In this document: in pieces, positions 23,908-34,827 of the stretch
How positions within the stretch are numbered: position 1 is the first letter of the stretch
Layout: every line of letters begins with the position of its first letter
Assembly (NCBI GenBank): GCA_032622095.1
Contig: CP136064.1
Coordinates: forward strand, 214,782,205 to 214,846,204
Length of the DNA stretch: 64,000 nucleotides
Source of the DNA: Siphonodentalium dalli
Lineage: Eukaryota; Mollusca; Scaphopoda; Gadilida; Siphonodentaliidae
Reading direction: 5' to 3'
Notes under the pieces: generated by a model
What the model was told of the DNA's origin: nothing
The model's input: only the letters and a program-made list of their open reading frames with translations
Databases searched by the model: none
Made by a program: the position numbers and the translations under genes

Positions 23908-24052
23908 CGAGTAAAAATATAAATAAATAAAATATAAGTTATAAAATGGCGCGCCACTTTAAAAACGCGTCGCTCTTGCATGGTGCGTTTGTTAAAGTGA
24001 CGCACTCTTTTTTAATTTAAATTGTTTTATTTATATTTTATTAGTTGGAACT
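23908..24052. mobile_element. Short AT-rich inverted-repeat element, empty of inserts
   Basis: Starts TTAAAACGAGTAAAAATATA, with AATAAATAAAATATAA in the left half and TGTTTTATTTATATTTTA at the right. A TTTAAAAACGCG at about 23957 corresponds to the point where a second copy at 27428 is interrupted by a K2 MITE. Confidence 0.55.
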
Positions 24053-24203
24053 CTGAATGCATACATCTTTCAACATTATTGATAATTATATAATTATACG
24101 TTATTAATGTGCATTGCAACATGATTATAATGAATAGGCCTACAAAATAAAATAAAAACTTAATTTAAACTATTTAAATAGAAAAGACACCATGCAGCCT
24201 TAC

Positions 24204-24439
24204 CTTGAGAAACCTCTGCTGACATCACACACCATACCGAACCTGTCGCTGACATCACACACCATACCGAACCTGTCGTTTGTAACTTCGTGCCTGATGT
24301 CTCCTTTGTTTTGGAAGCTAAAATTAAAGTCAATATCCCGTGTAATATTTGGCAACTGCATGTTTAGTTGTTGTGTAGATAAACACGGGATTTGCATAAC
24401 TCTCTCATTCATCAGTGTGTCCTCTGTTGATCCCGTCAT
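24204..24439 (-). CDS. Candidate coding exon, unknown family
   Basis: Starting at ATG 24439, 78 codons stay open up to a textbook donor, CTCAAG followed by GTAAGG (GT at 24203-24202); the stop lies just inside the intron, as expected for a real exon. The peptide starts MTGSTEDTLMNER and contains QLNMQLPNITRDIDFNFSFQ. A 30-bp segment is duplicated in tandem at 24219-24278, giving DRFGMVCDVS twice. No family is recognised and no partner exon is found on the minus strand below 24200. It may be a first coding exon or a chance frame. Confidence 0.28.
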
Positions 24440-24617
24440 CGATCCAAATATTTGTTAAGTATTAGGCCTATGACGTTTCAACCCTGAGGTCAGTGGTCAA
24501 TACCATAAAACTTCTACATGTGTAATTTACAAGATGGTCAAATTTCGACAAAATATAGACTGGTGCATATATGATTCTAAAATGATGGAATTTTTAGTTA
24601 TATTAGTTGATCTTCAC

Positions 24618-25488
24618 TTAAAGCCCACTTAAAGGCCCACTTAATTTTCGAACCCCCAGATTACTTTATATAAAATATATGCCATTATTATATACCATTT
24701 GAAATATTGTTTTTGTTGAGTTGCCAACGCGTTTTGTCATCTAGATTGCAGTAAAAAGCAGTATTATTTTCAATGCAGGGGGAATAACTCTATATATTAC
24801 AGATAGAGTTCTTCCTCTTCCATTGAAAAAGTTTGAATTCTGTTGCATTCTGGGTTCCAAAAGGGGGGAAGTCGTTCTATGATTTCAGCAGTTTTCTATT
24901 TCTCTATGGGCATCTTCTGAGACACAGATATTTCAAATAGTGATGAATAATAGTATTTTAATCATATTTTATGGCATAGATTGTTATTAAAACCGTATAT
25001 CAAGTCACTATAAAAAAAATAATCGGCGACTCGAAAATTAAGTGGACCTTTAATTTCCGAATCACCAGATCACATTATATACAACATATTCCATATTATA
25101 TAGCATTTGAAAGAGGAAGCTCCAAAACATTGTATTATCAACTGATCCAGTCGAATAAACTGGGAACATGTTTTTGTCGAGGTACTGATGTGTGTTCTGT
25201 GCTTAATTTTGATCCGGACTGCACTGTAAAGTCTATTCTCAAATGGAAGGGGAATAACTCTATATTTTAGTTTGAATTCTGATGCATTCTGGGTTGACAA
25301 TGGGGGCTCTTGGAATAAATCTGAGAATCTCTATCACTTGGTGGACACTCCTAAACCACAGCTGTTCTGTATTCTGGTGGAATATATGAGCATATATATA
25401 GACTTTTGGTTTCTCTTCCAAATGGTATATAATATGGAATGTGTTATGTGTATAATGTTATATGGGCATTCGAAAATTAAGTGGGCCT
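24618..25488. mobile_element. K1 MITE, copy 4, interrupted by copy 3
   Basis: Left tip at 24622-24628 (AGCCCAC), body resumed at 25050-25488 with a normal right end and TTAA at 25489-25492. The break is exactly the TTAA that lies inside the family's own TIR. Confidence 0.75.
24633..25049. mobile_element. K1 MITE, copy 3, inserted inside another K1
   Basis: 417 bp, TTAA at 24629-24632 and 25050-25053. It is preceded by TTAAAGCCCAC (24618-24628) and followed by TTTCCGAATCACCAG: these are the tip and the remainder of copy 4. Confidence 0.8.
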
Positions 25489-25643
25489 TTAATATCAATA
25501 AAAATGACCTTGTGTTATGAACCATTGACTTGCATTTCTAAACTTGTAATTTACACGTATAGAAATTGTGTAGTAGTGACTCCTGGTAAACCGGGCAAAC
25601 ACCGCAACATTGACAACTTCGGGAAAAATAACGGCAATTTTTC

Positions 25644-26569
25644 TTAAAGGTCCATGCATTTAAAGGTACTCAATCTGATCAGACGGTCCCCATATCATCA
25701 AGTTACAACAACAACAACAACATTTCTTCAAAATACGCTTTTGTTATCAGAATCGATTAATTTCAACAAAATAATGCTAACCGCTGTCAACTATAAGGTA
25801 TAAAATTTCCCAAAACGTGTTATTTATCAACATCTTGTTCAACGAAATTTGGCAGTATTATCACTTGAGTGTCACGAAATTTGGCCGTATTACCACTTGA
25901 TTTTAGAGTTATCCATCTTCATCCGTAATTTTGTCCGAAACCGTCGATTTGACAACTCTTTTCTGGGCCACAAATAATAACACATTTCGAGAAATAACAA
26001 ATTTCAAAAATCGATATCTGAACACTCTGAGCTTTGATGGGTGGGTTCCTCGACTCGAATCGAATATTTTTTACCCCCGAAGTCAAAGAAATAGTAATTT
26101 GGGAGCGTTATATCGGATTATGCATCTTTAATTTTCGAGTCACGGATTATATTTTATATTGCCTGATATACGGTTTTAATAGAAAAATATGACATAAAAT
26201 ATGATTAAAATACTATAATTCATCACCATTTGGAACATCGGTGTCTCAGAATGTGTCCATATAGAGTAATAGAAAATAACTCAAATCATAGAAACTGTTC
26301 CCCCGTTTCGCTCCAGGAATGCAACAAATTTCAAACTAAGATATCGAGTTATTCCTCTTCCGTTGAAAGTAATAGACTTTGCAGAACGTCCAGAAGAAAC
26401 TTAAGCACATAACACACGTCGGTACCTCAACAATAACAACATGTTCCCAGTTTATTACACCGAATAAGTTGATAACACAATGTTTTGGAGCTTCCTCTCT
26501 CAAATGGTATATAATATGGCATATATTTAATAAGATGTTATCTGGGGGTTCAAAAATTAAGTGGGCCTT
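25644..26569. mobile_element. K1 MITE, copy 5, interrupted by a K2
   Basis: The body begins at TTAATTTTCGAG (26128) and ends 26569 with TTAA at 26570-26573. A diverged tip TTAAAGGTCCATGCAT lies at 25644, left of the intervening K2 element. Confidence 0.6.
25664..26127. mobile_element. K2 MITE, inserted in a K1
   Basis: 464 bp. Left AGGTACTCAATCTGATCAGA after TTAA (25660-25663); right end TATGCATCT before TTAA (26128-26131). Includes CAACAACAACAAC and the ACTCGAATCGAATATTTTTT block common to the family. Confidence 0.8.
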
Positions 26570-26589
26570 TAACAGAATCGCTTCACTCT

Positions 26590-26889
26590 ACAACAAGCAA
26601 CATAACAAATCAGCAGGACCAACCAGCATCAGATAGCTGCATCATAGTAAAAATATCAGGACCAACCAGCATCATAGCAAATTATAGCAGGACCATTCAG
26701 CATCATAGCAAATTAGCAGGACCAACCATCACCATAGCAAATTAGCAGGACCAACCAGTGTAGCACATTAATTAGCAGGACAAACCAGCATCATAGCAAA
26801 TTAGCTGGTACCATGCAACCATCGCCATAGCAAATTAGCAGGATCAACCAGAATCATAGCAAATTAACAGGACCAACCAGTATAGCACA
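26590..26889 (+). repeat. 30-bp minisatellite, part 1
   Basis: About ten degenerate units of the form GCAGGACCAACCAGCATCAT followed by AGCAAATTA. Continues after the K1 insertion at 27316-27350. Confidence 0.85.
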
Positions 26890-26893
26890 TTAA

Positions 26894-27314
26894 AGGGCCA
26901 CTTAATTTTCGAACCACCATATCACATTATATACAACATATTCCATATTATATACCATTTGAAAGAGGAAGCTCCAAACATTGTATTATCAACTGATCGG
27001 GTCGAGTTTTTGTCGAGGTACTGAGGTGTGTTCTGTGATTAATTTTGATCCAGCTGCACTATAAAGCCTATTATTCTCAATGGAAGGTGAATAACGCTAT
27101 CTCTTAGTTTGAATTCTGATGCATTCTGGGTTGACAAGGGGGAAGTCTTGAAATGAATATGTGAATCTCTATCACTTGGTGGACACTCCAAGGCCACAGA
27201 TGTTCCGTATATACTGGTGGAATATATATAATTTTGGTTTCTCTTCCAAATGGTATATAATATGGGATATGTTGTGTACAATGTAATCTGGTAATTCGAA
27301 AATTAAGTTGGCCT
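26894..27314. mobile_element. K1 MITE, copy 6, inserted in the minisatellite
   Basis: TTAA at 26890-26893 and TCAA (one substitution) at 27315-27318. The joined flanks read TAGCACATTAATTAGCAGGA, which exists uninterrupted at about 26761. Confidence 0.85.
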
Positions 27315-27427
27315 TCAATTAGCAGGACAAACCAGCATCATAGCAACTTAGCAACACCATTGATGCCTGTGCGTGCATGGTTCGTTTTCAATTCATCCGG
27401 ACACAAACAATCTGAATCACAGGTATT

Positions 27428-27913
27428 TAAAACGAGTTAAAAATATAAATAAAAAAAAGCTAAAATGCTAAATTAAAGGTACTCAATCCGATCAGAGGGT
27501 CCCCATATCATCAAGATACAACAACAACATTTCTTCAAAAGACGCTTTAGTTATCAGTATCGATTAATTGCAACAAAATAATGATAACCACTGTCAACTG
27601 TGGTATCAAATTTCCCAAAACGTTATCCATCTTCATCAGCAGTTTTGAACAAGAACATCCTTTTGACGGCGTGTTTCTGGGCCACAAACAATTGAAATAA
27701 CAGAGTTCAAAAATCGATATCGGATCACTCTGAGCTTTGATGGGGAGGTTCCTCGACTCGAATCAAATATTTTTTACCCCCGAAGCCAAAGAAATAGTAG
27801 TTTAAGGGTGTTTAATCGGATTGAGTACCTTTAAAAACGAGCGCGTGCGATGTGTTTGTTAAAGTGATGCGCTTGTTTTTAATTTCAATTTTTTACTCAT
27901 ATGTTTTACTCGT
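27428..27913. mobile_element. AT-rich inverted-repeat element interrupted by K2
   Basis: Left part AAACGAGTTAAAAATATAAA (27430) and right part GTTTTTAATTTC...TTTTACTCGTT (27865-27913) match the uninterrupted copy at 23908. Confidence 0.6.
27477..27830. mobile_element. K2 MITE
   Basis: 354 bp, ends AGGTACTCAATCCGATCAGA and inverse, perfect TTAA at 27473-27476 and 27831-27834. Confidence 0.85.
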
Positions 27914-27961
27914 TGCATGTGTATGCTGACCCGAACGACACGTATAGTAAGTAGTCATATG

Positions 27962-28069
27962 CAGTGGCCATGCGAATCAGGTGACGTTCAGTGGCCATGC
28001 GAATCAGGTGACGTTCAGTGGCTATGCGAATCAGGTGACGTTCAGTGGCCATGCGAATCAGGTGACGTT
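27962..28069 (+). repeat. 27-bp tandem repeat, four units, with E-box and TGACG sites
   Basis: Four almost identical units of the form AGTGGCCATGCGAATC plus AGGTGACGTTC. Each contains CAGGTG (an E-box) and TGACG (CRE half-site). A nine-residue periodic frame on the minus strand is a by-product. Confidence 0.9.
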
Positions 28070-28270
28070 CGTTGAACTTATACTTAGAGAACCTCACATG
28101 TGAATGAGGCCATGCATGCATATAAACATCACGATGTGTTACCAACAGATGCGTGAACGCGTGCTTCGCTATCAGGGTTCTGAGTAACGCACTATAACAT
28201 GATATATGCGAGAAATTTTAGTCCGAGCTGCAGCTGATGCACCGTGAGGGAAGGCATTGTTCCGGGATAA

Positions 28271-29018
28271 TACCACGATATGATCAGAAATCACAGCCAT
28301 ATGCTCCAATGATAGCGATTTCATACACTGTATTACGCACATAAAATAATCATAACTGACAAACGATAACAATATACTTCATGAATCCAAAATTATGCCT
28401 TTTGATCAGCTCTATATTATAATATGACGGAATTTCTTTTTATTTCTAATGAAAATACAAAAACATGTTCTTTTTTATGCATGTTTAGTCCACAGCATGA
28501 TTGACAGTAATTGTGTGTGTCCTCGCATGCAAATATATCACCTGACTTTCAACAATAAGAACGTACATTTATAAGTTATAACTGAACATGCCTTGTGTTT
28601 GCGAGACACAATTCTACTAGATCCAAGCGTAATATATATATATAATACCACGATATGATCAGAAATCACAGACATATGCTCCAATGATAGCGATTTCATA
28701 CACTGTATTACGCACATAAAATAATAATAACTGACAAACGATAACAATATACTTCATGAATCCAAAATTATGCCTTTTGATCAGCTCTATTATAATATGA
28801 CGGAATTTCTTTTTATTTCTAATGAAAATACAAAAACATGTTCTTTTTTATGCATGTTTAGTCCACAGCATGATTGACAGTAATTGTGTGTGTCCTCGCA
28901 TGCAAATATATCACCTGACTTTCAACAATAAGAACGTACATTTATAAGTTATAACTGAACATGCCTTGTGTTTGCGAGACACAATTCTACTAGATCCAAG
29001 CGTAATATATATATATAA
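28271..29018 (+). repeat. Recent 375-bp tandem duplication
   Basis: Units 28271-28645 and 28646-29018 are nearly identical, from TACCACGATATGATCAGAAA to a TATATATATATAA end. Only scattered substitutions and a short TAT indel are visible (for example CATAGCC/CATAGAC type changes). Confidence 0.9.
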
Positions 29019-29990
29019 CGATATTTGGTTTAAACTTACTTTATCCCAACAAAAGAACAAAAATACATATGATATATAGATATACATAAGACAGACATGC
29101 AAAGGAGTTATATTGGTTGGACATAAACAACCATAACTCAATAAGCTATATATGAGGTTTTCATGATCGTTCCGTCTACTCAGGAAGATGCTACATAATA
29201 TTCACAAGATTTCAGAATGCCTTATATCCTGGTACCAAGCCCGAATGGGTATATTGGTAATTATGTGACCAGTCGTATTGATCATTCCGTATATAATGCA
29301 CGCATGCAAATCTGGACGGCATATTCGACTTAATACAGCTGTTTAGACTAGTGTCTATATACAGTGTGTGGATTCTAAATGTATATACTATTACCTACCT
29401 CAGATAAAACTGAACGATGCTCATATGGGTATAAATATAGTGATCCCTCGACATCCGCAGTTCAGGAAATGATCCCGTTGTGAACAGTACTGGTGACCAC
29501 GTGCTACAAATAGGTCAGCAGAGCGACAAAGCGTCAGGCGATACATCTAGTTAAGATTCCGATCGATGGCGATAATATGCAATGTCGATTAGATGTGGAC
29601 AAAATGTTCAATATGTTGCGACGACAAGCACTGAATGAAATCGATTGTTGTGATCATGACCCAGGAAAATAAAAAGTGCTGCATTCATCTCCACATGCGT
29701 CAAATTAAATGGTGCGCGACCAGGAACGTGGCTAGAGTGTCCCCTTTGTGTCAACAATTCCAAAGTATAACTCATGCTTCCCAACTATTGAACATTTCCA
29801 ACCCCCCCCCCCCCCCACACACACACACACCCTCAGGCGTGAGCATATGCGTGCAGTTTCGTTTACATCATTGAGGGAAATAATTGTAGAAAGTAAAAAA
29901 AAAATTGTCTAGACAAACAAAGTGAGCTTTTAAACTCAATAACGATATTTATGAAGTTGAACTCAGAACGGATCCGATACCCAAAGGCTA
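29019..29990. other. Non-coding, one C-run/CA microsatellite
   Basis: AT-rich unique DNA. A C-run followed by (CA)n lies at about 29802-29831. No gene recognised. Confidence 0.4.
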
Positions 29991-30027
29991 ATACGTGCGC
30001 GGGCGGATAGAAAATCGGCATTTTCGG

Positions 30028-30314
30028 CAACACGTGGTCAAACGGACGAAGATGCGAATGAAGATGGATAACTCTAAAATCAAGTGGTTATTATTGACAC
30101 TTGAATTTAGAGTTATCCATCTTCATCCGCATCTTCGTCCGTTTGACCACGTGCTTCTGTTCCACAAACAAAAGAAATATATAGCAAACTTCAAAAATCG
30201 ATATCTTATCACCCTGAGCTTTGACGGGTGGGTTCATCGACTCGAATCAAATATGTTTTACCCCCGAAGCCAAAGAAATAGTAATTTAGGAGCGTCTGAT
30301 CGGATTGATTACCG
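30028..30314. mobile_element. K2 MITE, left end missing
   Basis: Palindromic core (GTGGTCAAACGGACGAAGAT and inverse near 30135) plus the family right half and GATCGGATTGATTACCG end before TTAA (30315-30318). Confidence 0.65.
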
Positions 30315-30711
30315 TTAATTTTAGAATCACCAGATAACATTATGCATATTCCATCATATTCCATATTATATACCATTTGAAAGAGGAAGCTCCAAACCAT
30401 TGTATTATCAACTGATCCGGTCGAATAAACTGGGAACATGTTGTTTTTGTCGAAGTACCGATGTGTGGTATGTGCTTAATTTCATCCGGACTGTACTGTA
30501 AAGTATATTATTCTCAATGGAAGGGGAATAACTCCATCTCTTAGTTTGAATTCTGATGCATGCATTCCGGGTTGACAACGGGGGAGTCTAGGACACAACC
30601 GTTCCGTATTCTGGTGGAATATATATATATTTGGCTTCTCTTCCAAATGGTATATAATGTGGAATATGTTGTGTATAACGTTATCTGGAAATTCTAAAAT
30701 TAAGTGGGTCT
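30315..30711. mobile_element. K1 MITE, copy 7, left tip missing
   Basis: Starts at the internal TTAATTTTAGAATC directly against the K2 right end. Right end GTGGGTCT with TTAA at 30712-30715. Confidence 0.7.
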
Positions 30712-31253
30712 TTAATGGGGTGTCAGGTTTGAATTTTCCAGAAGTTGGAAAGGTTGAGATACCACATGCAGTTGGAACCAATGAACATGGAAATTTAGTT
30801 TGGTCTGGATCGATCATTTAGCCCCCAACGGAGACCCATATAGCCACGTCCCTGGTCACCGTTGACGACACTGGGGGCTCGATTTATTGTAAGATTGCAA
30901 AGGAGCCCAAAATCGCAATAAATGGGATGCGTTTATAGATACTGGAACTTCATCAGGACACGCTCATCCCTGATATTTCATAGTTTCATACATATATATA
31001 TATGCGACAAACACAGGACGAGCAAAAATGACGTTGCGTGTGGACATTTTCTGCAAAATCCCCGGTAAACCAGTTCCAAGCTCATGTAGTATAGAGTTAT
31101 ACCTCTTACATTTGATTGGATTTCTTCCTCAACCGTGTAATTACAGAGGTCGGAAGGTAGATTTGGCTTTCATCTGGTATTATGGATACGAAATTTCAAT
31201 ATGTTATAATTATCAATAATTCTAAACTTACCAGCTATGATGAAGAGTTGGTT

Positions 31254-31306
31254 GTGGAATATGTTGTGTATAACGTTATCTGGAAATTCTAAAATTACGT
31301 GGGTCT
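31254..31306. mobile_element. K1 MITE, copy 8, right end only
   Basis: The last 50 bp of the element including GTGGGTCT and TTAA, carried along by the direct duplication at 30660-31990. Confidence 0.65.
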
Positions 31307-31628
31307 TTAAGGGGGTGTCAGGTTGGAATTTTCCAGAAGTTGGAAAGGTTGGGATACCACATGCAGTTGGAACCAATGAACATGGAAATTTAGTTCTGGA
31401 TCGATCATTAAGCCCCCAACAGAGACCCATATAGCCACGTCCCTGGTCACCGTTGACGACACTGGGAGCTCGATTTATTGTAAGATTGCAAAGGAGCCCA
31501 AATCGCAATAAATGGGATGCGTTTATAGATACAGGAGCTTGGAACTTCACCAGGACACGCTCACCCCTTATTATTATTATTATTTATTGCATACCTCTTA
31601 TATACCCTCTTTGTGAAAGGTTATATAT

Positions 31629-31738
31629 CACAGGTCCCCAGAACAAAAATTGACCCACCCCAATAGCACTTAATCCTATAGGATCCTATAGGATTAAGTA
31701 CTATTGGGGGTGGGTCAATTTTTGTTCTGGGACCTGTG
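31629..31738. mobile_element. hAT-type palindromic MITE, 110 bp
   Basis: Ends CACAGGTCCCCAGAACAAAA and near-perfect inverse, meeting at CCTATAGGATCCTATAGG. Flanked by the 8-bp direct repeat TTATATAT (31621-31628 and 31739-31746), the duplication size of hAT elements. Confidence 0.75.
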
Positions 31739-32128
31739 TTATATATAAGGAGCGATCAACACAGGACGAGCAAAAATAACTTTGTGTGTGGACATTTTCT
31801 GCAAAATCCCCGGTAAACCAGTTCCAAGCTCATGTAGTATAGAGTTATACCTCTTACATTTGATTGGATTTCTTCCTCAAACGTGTTATTACAGAGGTCG
31901 GAAGGTAGATTTTCCTTTCATCTGGTATTGTGGATACGAAATTTCAATATGTTATAACTATCAATAATTATAAACTTACCAGCTATAATGAACAATTATT
32001 CTGAATGACAATGGTGATTGGTCTGAAACTTATTATCTTCAGGCACCAGAATAATATGGAATGTCATATCACACCTGAAACCCCTTTCAGATTATATTAT
32101 GCACCTACAGTAATGCCGGTTAACTCAG

Positions 32129-32284
32129 TTAACCATAGACTGCACAAAACTAGAAACCTGGAACCTTACCGATATAGAAAAAGAACAAATTGAAAAACTG
32201 GCAAGAAATTTCTTATACTCAATTCGTGTGCACAGAGTAAACACCTTAAAAACAGAAGCAGACAAGCACATACTAGTAAAATGA
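32129..32284 (+). CDS. Possible terminal exon or gene relic, unknown
   Basis: A 51-codon segment follows a possible acceptor (TTAACTCAG, ending 32128) and ends in TGA. The peptide contains KLETWNLTDIEKEQIEKLAR and looks helical and charged rather than random. The same frame stays open for a further 38 codons after the TGA, but that part is Lys/Ile/Thr-biased. Family not recognised; it could be a piece of an old mobile element. Weak support. Confidence 0.22.
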   Translation, partial: LTIDCTKLETWNLTDIEKEQIEKLARNFLYSIRVHRVNTLKTEADKHILVK

Positions 32285-32605
32285 CAAACTAGCCGAGCTG
32301 TACAGGCAAAACAACTACCTGTAAATATTCTTGTCAATACGACAATTTTAACTATATCAATCTTAAAAACAAAACAAAAAATATACATGTACATATGAAA
32401 GCTCAACTTAAAAGTTCTTAAGTGTAACTTACACACACACAAATCTTTTAACTCACTAGTACCACAATTCTACCAACTATTTTATCATTATTGCAGTTTT
32501 ACCTGGTTTTATTTGACTTATTTTTACTTCCATTATTTTATATACCCAATATAATGGGGTGCTCCTCACTTAAAGGAGGGAAATCCACAACAAGCAAGCA
32601 AGCAA

Positions 32606-32766
32606 GCAATGCCCTAATTAATCGACTCCTTAACCACAGCAGAATTATGGGTAATTTTTCAGGATTTAGTCGGAAATATGGCTTGTTGCCATTCATTGGA
32701 CTAAATCCTGAAAAATTACCCATAATTCTGCTGTGGTTAAGGAGTTGATTAATTAGGGCATTACTG
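32606..32766. mobile_element. Mariner-like MITE, shortened foldback
   Basis: Left end eroded against an AAGC repeat (32591-32606); right end GGCATTACTG then TA. The loop is shortened to CATTGGACTAAATCC. Confidence 0.75.
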
Positions 32767-32775
32767 TATATTTAA

Positions 32776-33208
32776 AGGCCCACTTAATTTTCGAACCACC
32801 AGATCACATTATATACAACATATTCCATATTATATACCATTTGAAAGAGGAAGCTCCAAATCATTGTATTATCAACTGATCCGGTCGAATAAACTGGGAA
32901 CATTGTTTTTGTCGAGGTACTGAGGTGTGTTCTGTGATTAATTTTGATCCAGATTGTACTATAAAGTCTATTATTCTCAATGGAAGGGGAATAACACTAT
33001 CTCTTAGTTCGAATTCTGATGCATTCTGGGTTGACAAGGGGGGAAGTCTTGGAATGAATCTGAGAATCTCTATCACTCGGTGGACACTCCAAGGCCACAG
33101 CTGTTCCGTATTCTGGTGGAATATATATATTTTTGGTTCCTCTTCCAAATGGTATATAATATGGGATATGTTGTGTATAATGTAATCTGGTCATTCGAAA
33201 ATGGGCCT
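32776..33208. mobile_element. K1 MITE, copy 9
   Basis: 433 bp, TTAA at 32772-32775 and 33209-33212. It lies 7 bp from the right end of the mariner-like MITE before it. The right TIR lacks the TTAAGT segment. Confidence 0.8.
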
Positions 33209-33214
33209 TTAAAG

Positions 33215-33710
33215 AACATCGCTGATCAGAGAAACACACACCAAATCTGGTTTAGATCAATTAATCCAAACTTGAGTTATTGATCGGAAACAAACTTGTT
33301 AAGGATCGGGGACAATTTCTAAGTCGAGATAGGGCCGTAAAAAATAATTGGATGGAACCCATATTCGAACTTGGCTTGTACTATTGGCTAAAAAAAAACA
33401 CATACCAACTATGGATCAGGTCAAAGAATCCAAACTGGAGTTATCAGCGGTCAGAAACCAACAAATGTTAACTTAACAGGCGTACAGACTGATTACATAA
33501 TACTACAGTTTTTTCCGGTAGCGATCGAGTGGTCTCACCCACGAGCAAAAAAGGGTTAGAGTATTTAATTAATGTTCAAGGCATGTGAGGTAAGCCTGGC
33601 TCAGTCGAGCTGCAGGTTTAATTTGCCAATGAAGAATTTTGTTATGCTGCCACCACCCTATTTTTGGGCAGTAAATAGGGAAACCAGTTTATGACTACTC
33701 ATAAGTGCTG
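33215..33710. other. Non-coding, nothing recognised
   Basis: Unique sequence with weak internal repetition (AACCAAATCTGG / ACCAACTATGGATC phrases near 33240 and 33405). No gene. Confidence 0.35.
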
Positions 33711-33714
33711 TTAC

Positions 33715-33905
33715 TCATTAGTCAATGAGCAACATTTTTAAGAATGTCGCTCAACGAGTGAGTTATGTAGATTCAGAGTTTTGTTGCTCATTAGTCAATT
33801 ATCAGTTTTAAGAGTGTCGCTTTTGAAATGAGTGACGGTTATGTAGATTCAGAGTTTTGTTGCTCATTAGTCAATGAGTACTAGTAACAGTTTAAAGAAT
33901 GTCTC
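33715..33905 (+). repeat. 85-bp tandem repeat, about 2.5 units
   Basis: Units share GTTATGTAGATTCAGAGTTT and TGTTGCTCATTAGTCAAT. Confidence 0.8.
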
Positions 33906-34029
33906 TCAAGGGGGTGGGGCTACAATGAAGAATTTTAAGTTCACCAACACATGTGAAGTTTTTTCAACTAGAGATCGACTGTCCCAATAGGACTAATGAT
34001 ACCCCGGTGGCAATTGCAAAAAAAAAACA

Positions 34030-34162
34030 TTGCGCTTAAGCACATATTTGCGACTAAGCACAATTATTTGCGCTTAAGCACAAATATTTGTGCTTATTCA
34101 CAAATATTTTAGCTTAAGCGCAATTATTTTAGTTTAAGTGCAAATATTTGTGCTTAAGAGCG
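34030..34162 (+). repeat. 23-bp TTAAGC tandem repeat
   Basis: About six degenerate units of TGCGCTTAAGCACAAATATT, each containing the self-complementary core GCTTAAGC. Confidence 0.8.
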
Positions 34163-34164
34163 CT

Positions 34165-34827
34165 AACCAATTTACAATGAAAAAACTGGTAATTGTAGGG
34201 AATGCTATACAAAATCTACACAAGGCTGCAAAATGCTACACAAATTAAAAATTAAATCGACCCCTGGCAGCATCAACCCTGCATCCATTCCATGATCTAA
34301 CAATTATATTGCCAGTTAAATTAAATAGTACCCAGAAATGTCTAAATTTAATGAATATTTCCCATGGATATGTCATGTGATCAGTCCAGAGACTCCAGAT
34401 CGGATACAAAATATTTCAAAATATAGCTAAGTAAATAGTTGAAAATTCAAGCTGGGTATCAAAAACACATTGTCCCAAAACCATACCGTTAATCAAAACC
34501 AAAATATTGTGACAATTAAACCTTCAGCATCAGCAGCACTGTGTTCTGAGAAAAATTGAATCAAGGTACTTCATTTAATAGATCTATAGGTATAGAAGTA
34601 ATGTGATCAGTCAATATATAAAATAAACAAGTGAATTGTATACAGTATTTTCAGATCATGATTCATTTTATCATTGACAAATAAGTCCTCAGTCCTGGAA
34701 CATAGTCCTTTAAATTCTAAATTTTAACAATTATTTTCTGACAGGAAGGCATTTATCCAAATACTACCAATCACCAAATTCATCTCTTTCATAGTAGTTT
34801 TCTTATCTTTCTATGCACAATCCTGAC
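34165..34827. other. 3' flank of the MGCV gene
   Basis: AT-rich sequence. I did not find a canonical AATAAA on the minus strand in the first 450 bp after the stop. Confidence 0.35.

Larger units (their letters stand above)
30660..31990 (+). repeat. Direct duplication of a 0.6-kb segment
   Basis: 30660-30965 recurs at 31254-31560 and 31013-31240 recurs at 31757-31990, in the same order, so one segment was tandemly duplicated. The second copy is longer because of a hAT-type MITE at 31629-31738 and nearby sequence. The frames on these segments are not considered genes. Confidence 0.8.

Noticed and set aside
28271-29018. CRISPR-like or other phage-defence repeat array
   Set aside because: Only two long units, eukaryotic context and no spacer structure. 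The other tandem arrays have contiguous units without spacers.
31170-31550. 126-codon minus-strand frame
   Set aside because: It lies on the direct duplication and K1 end. The other copy does not keep the frame with coding-type changes.
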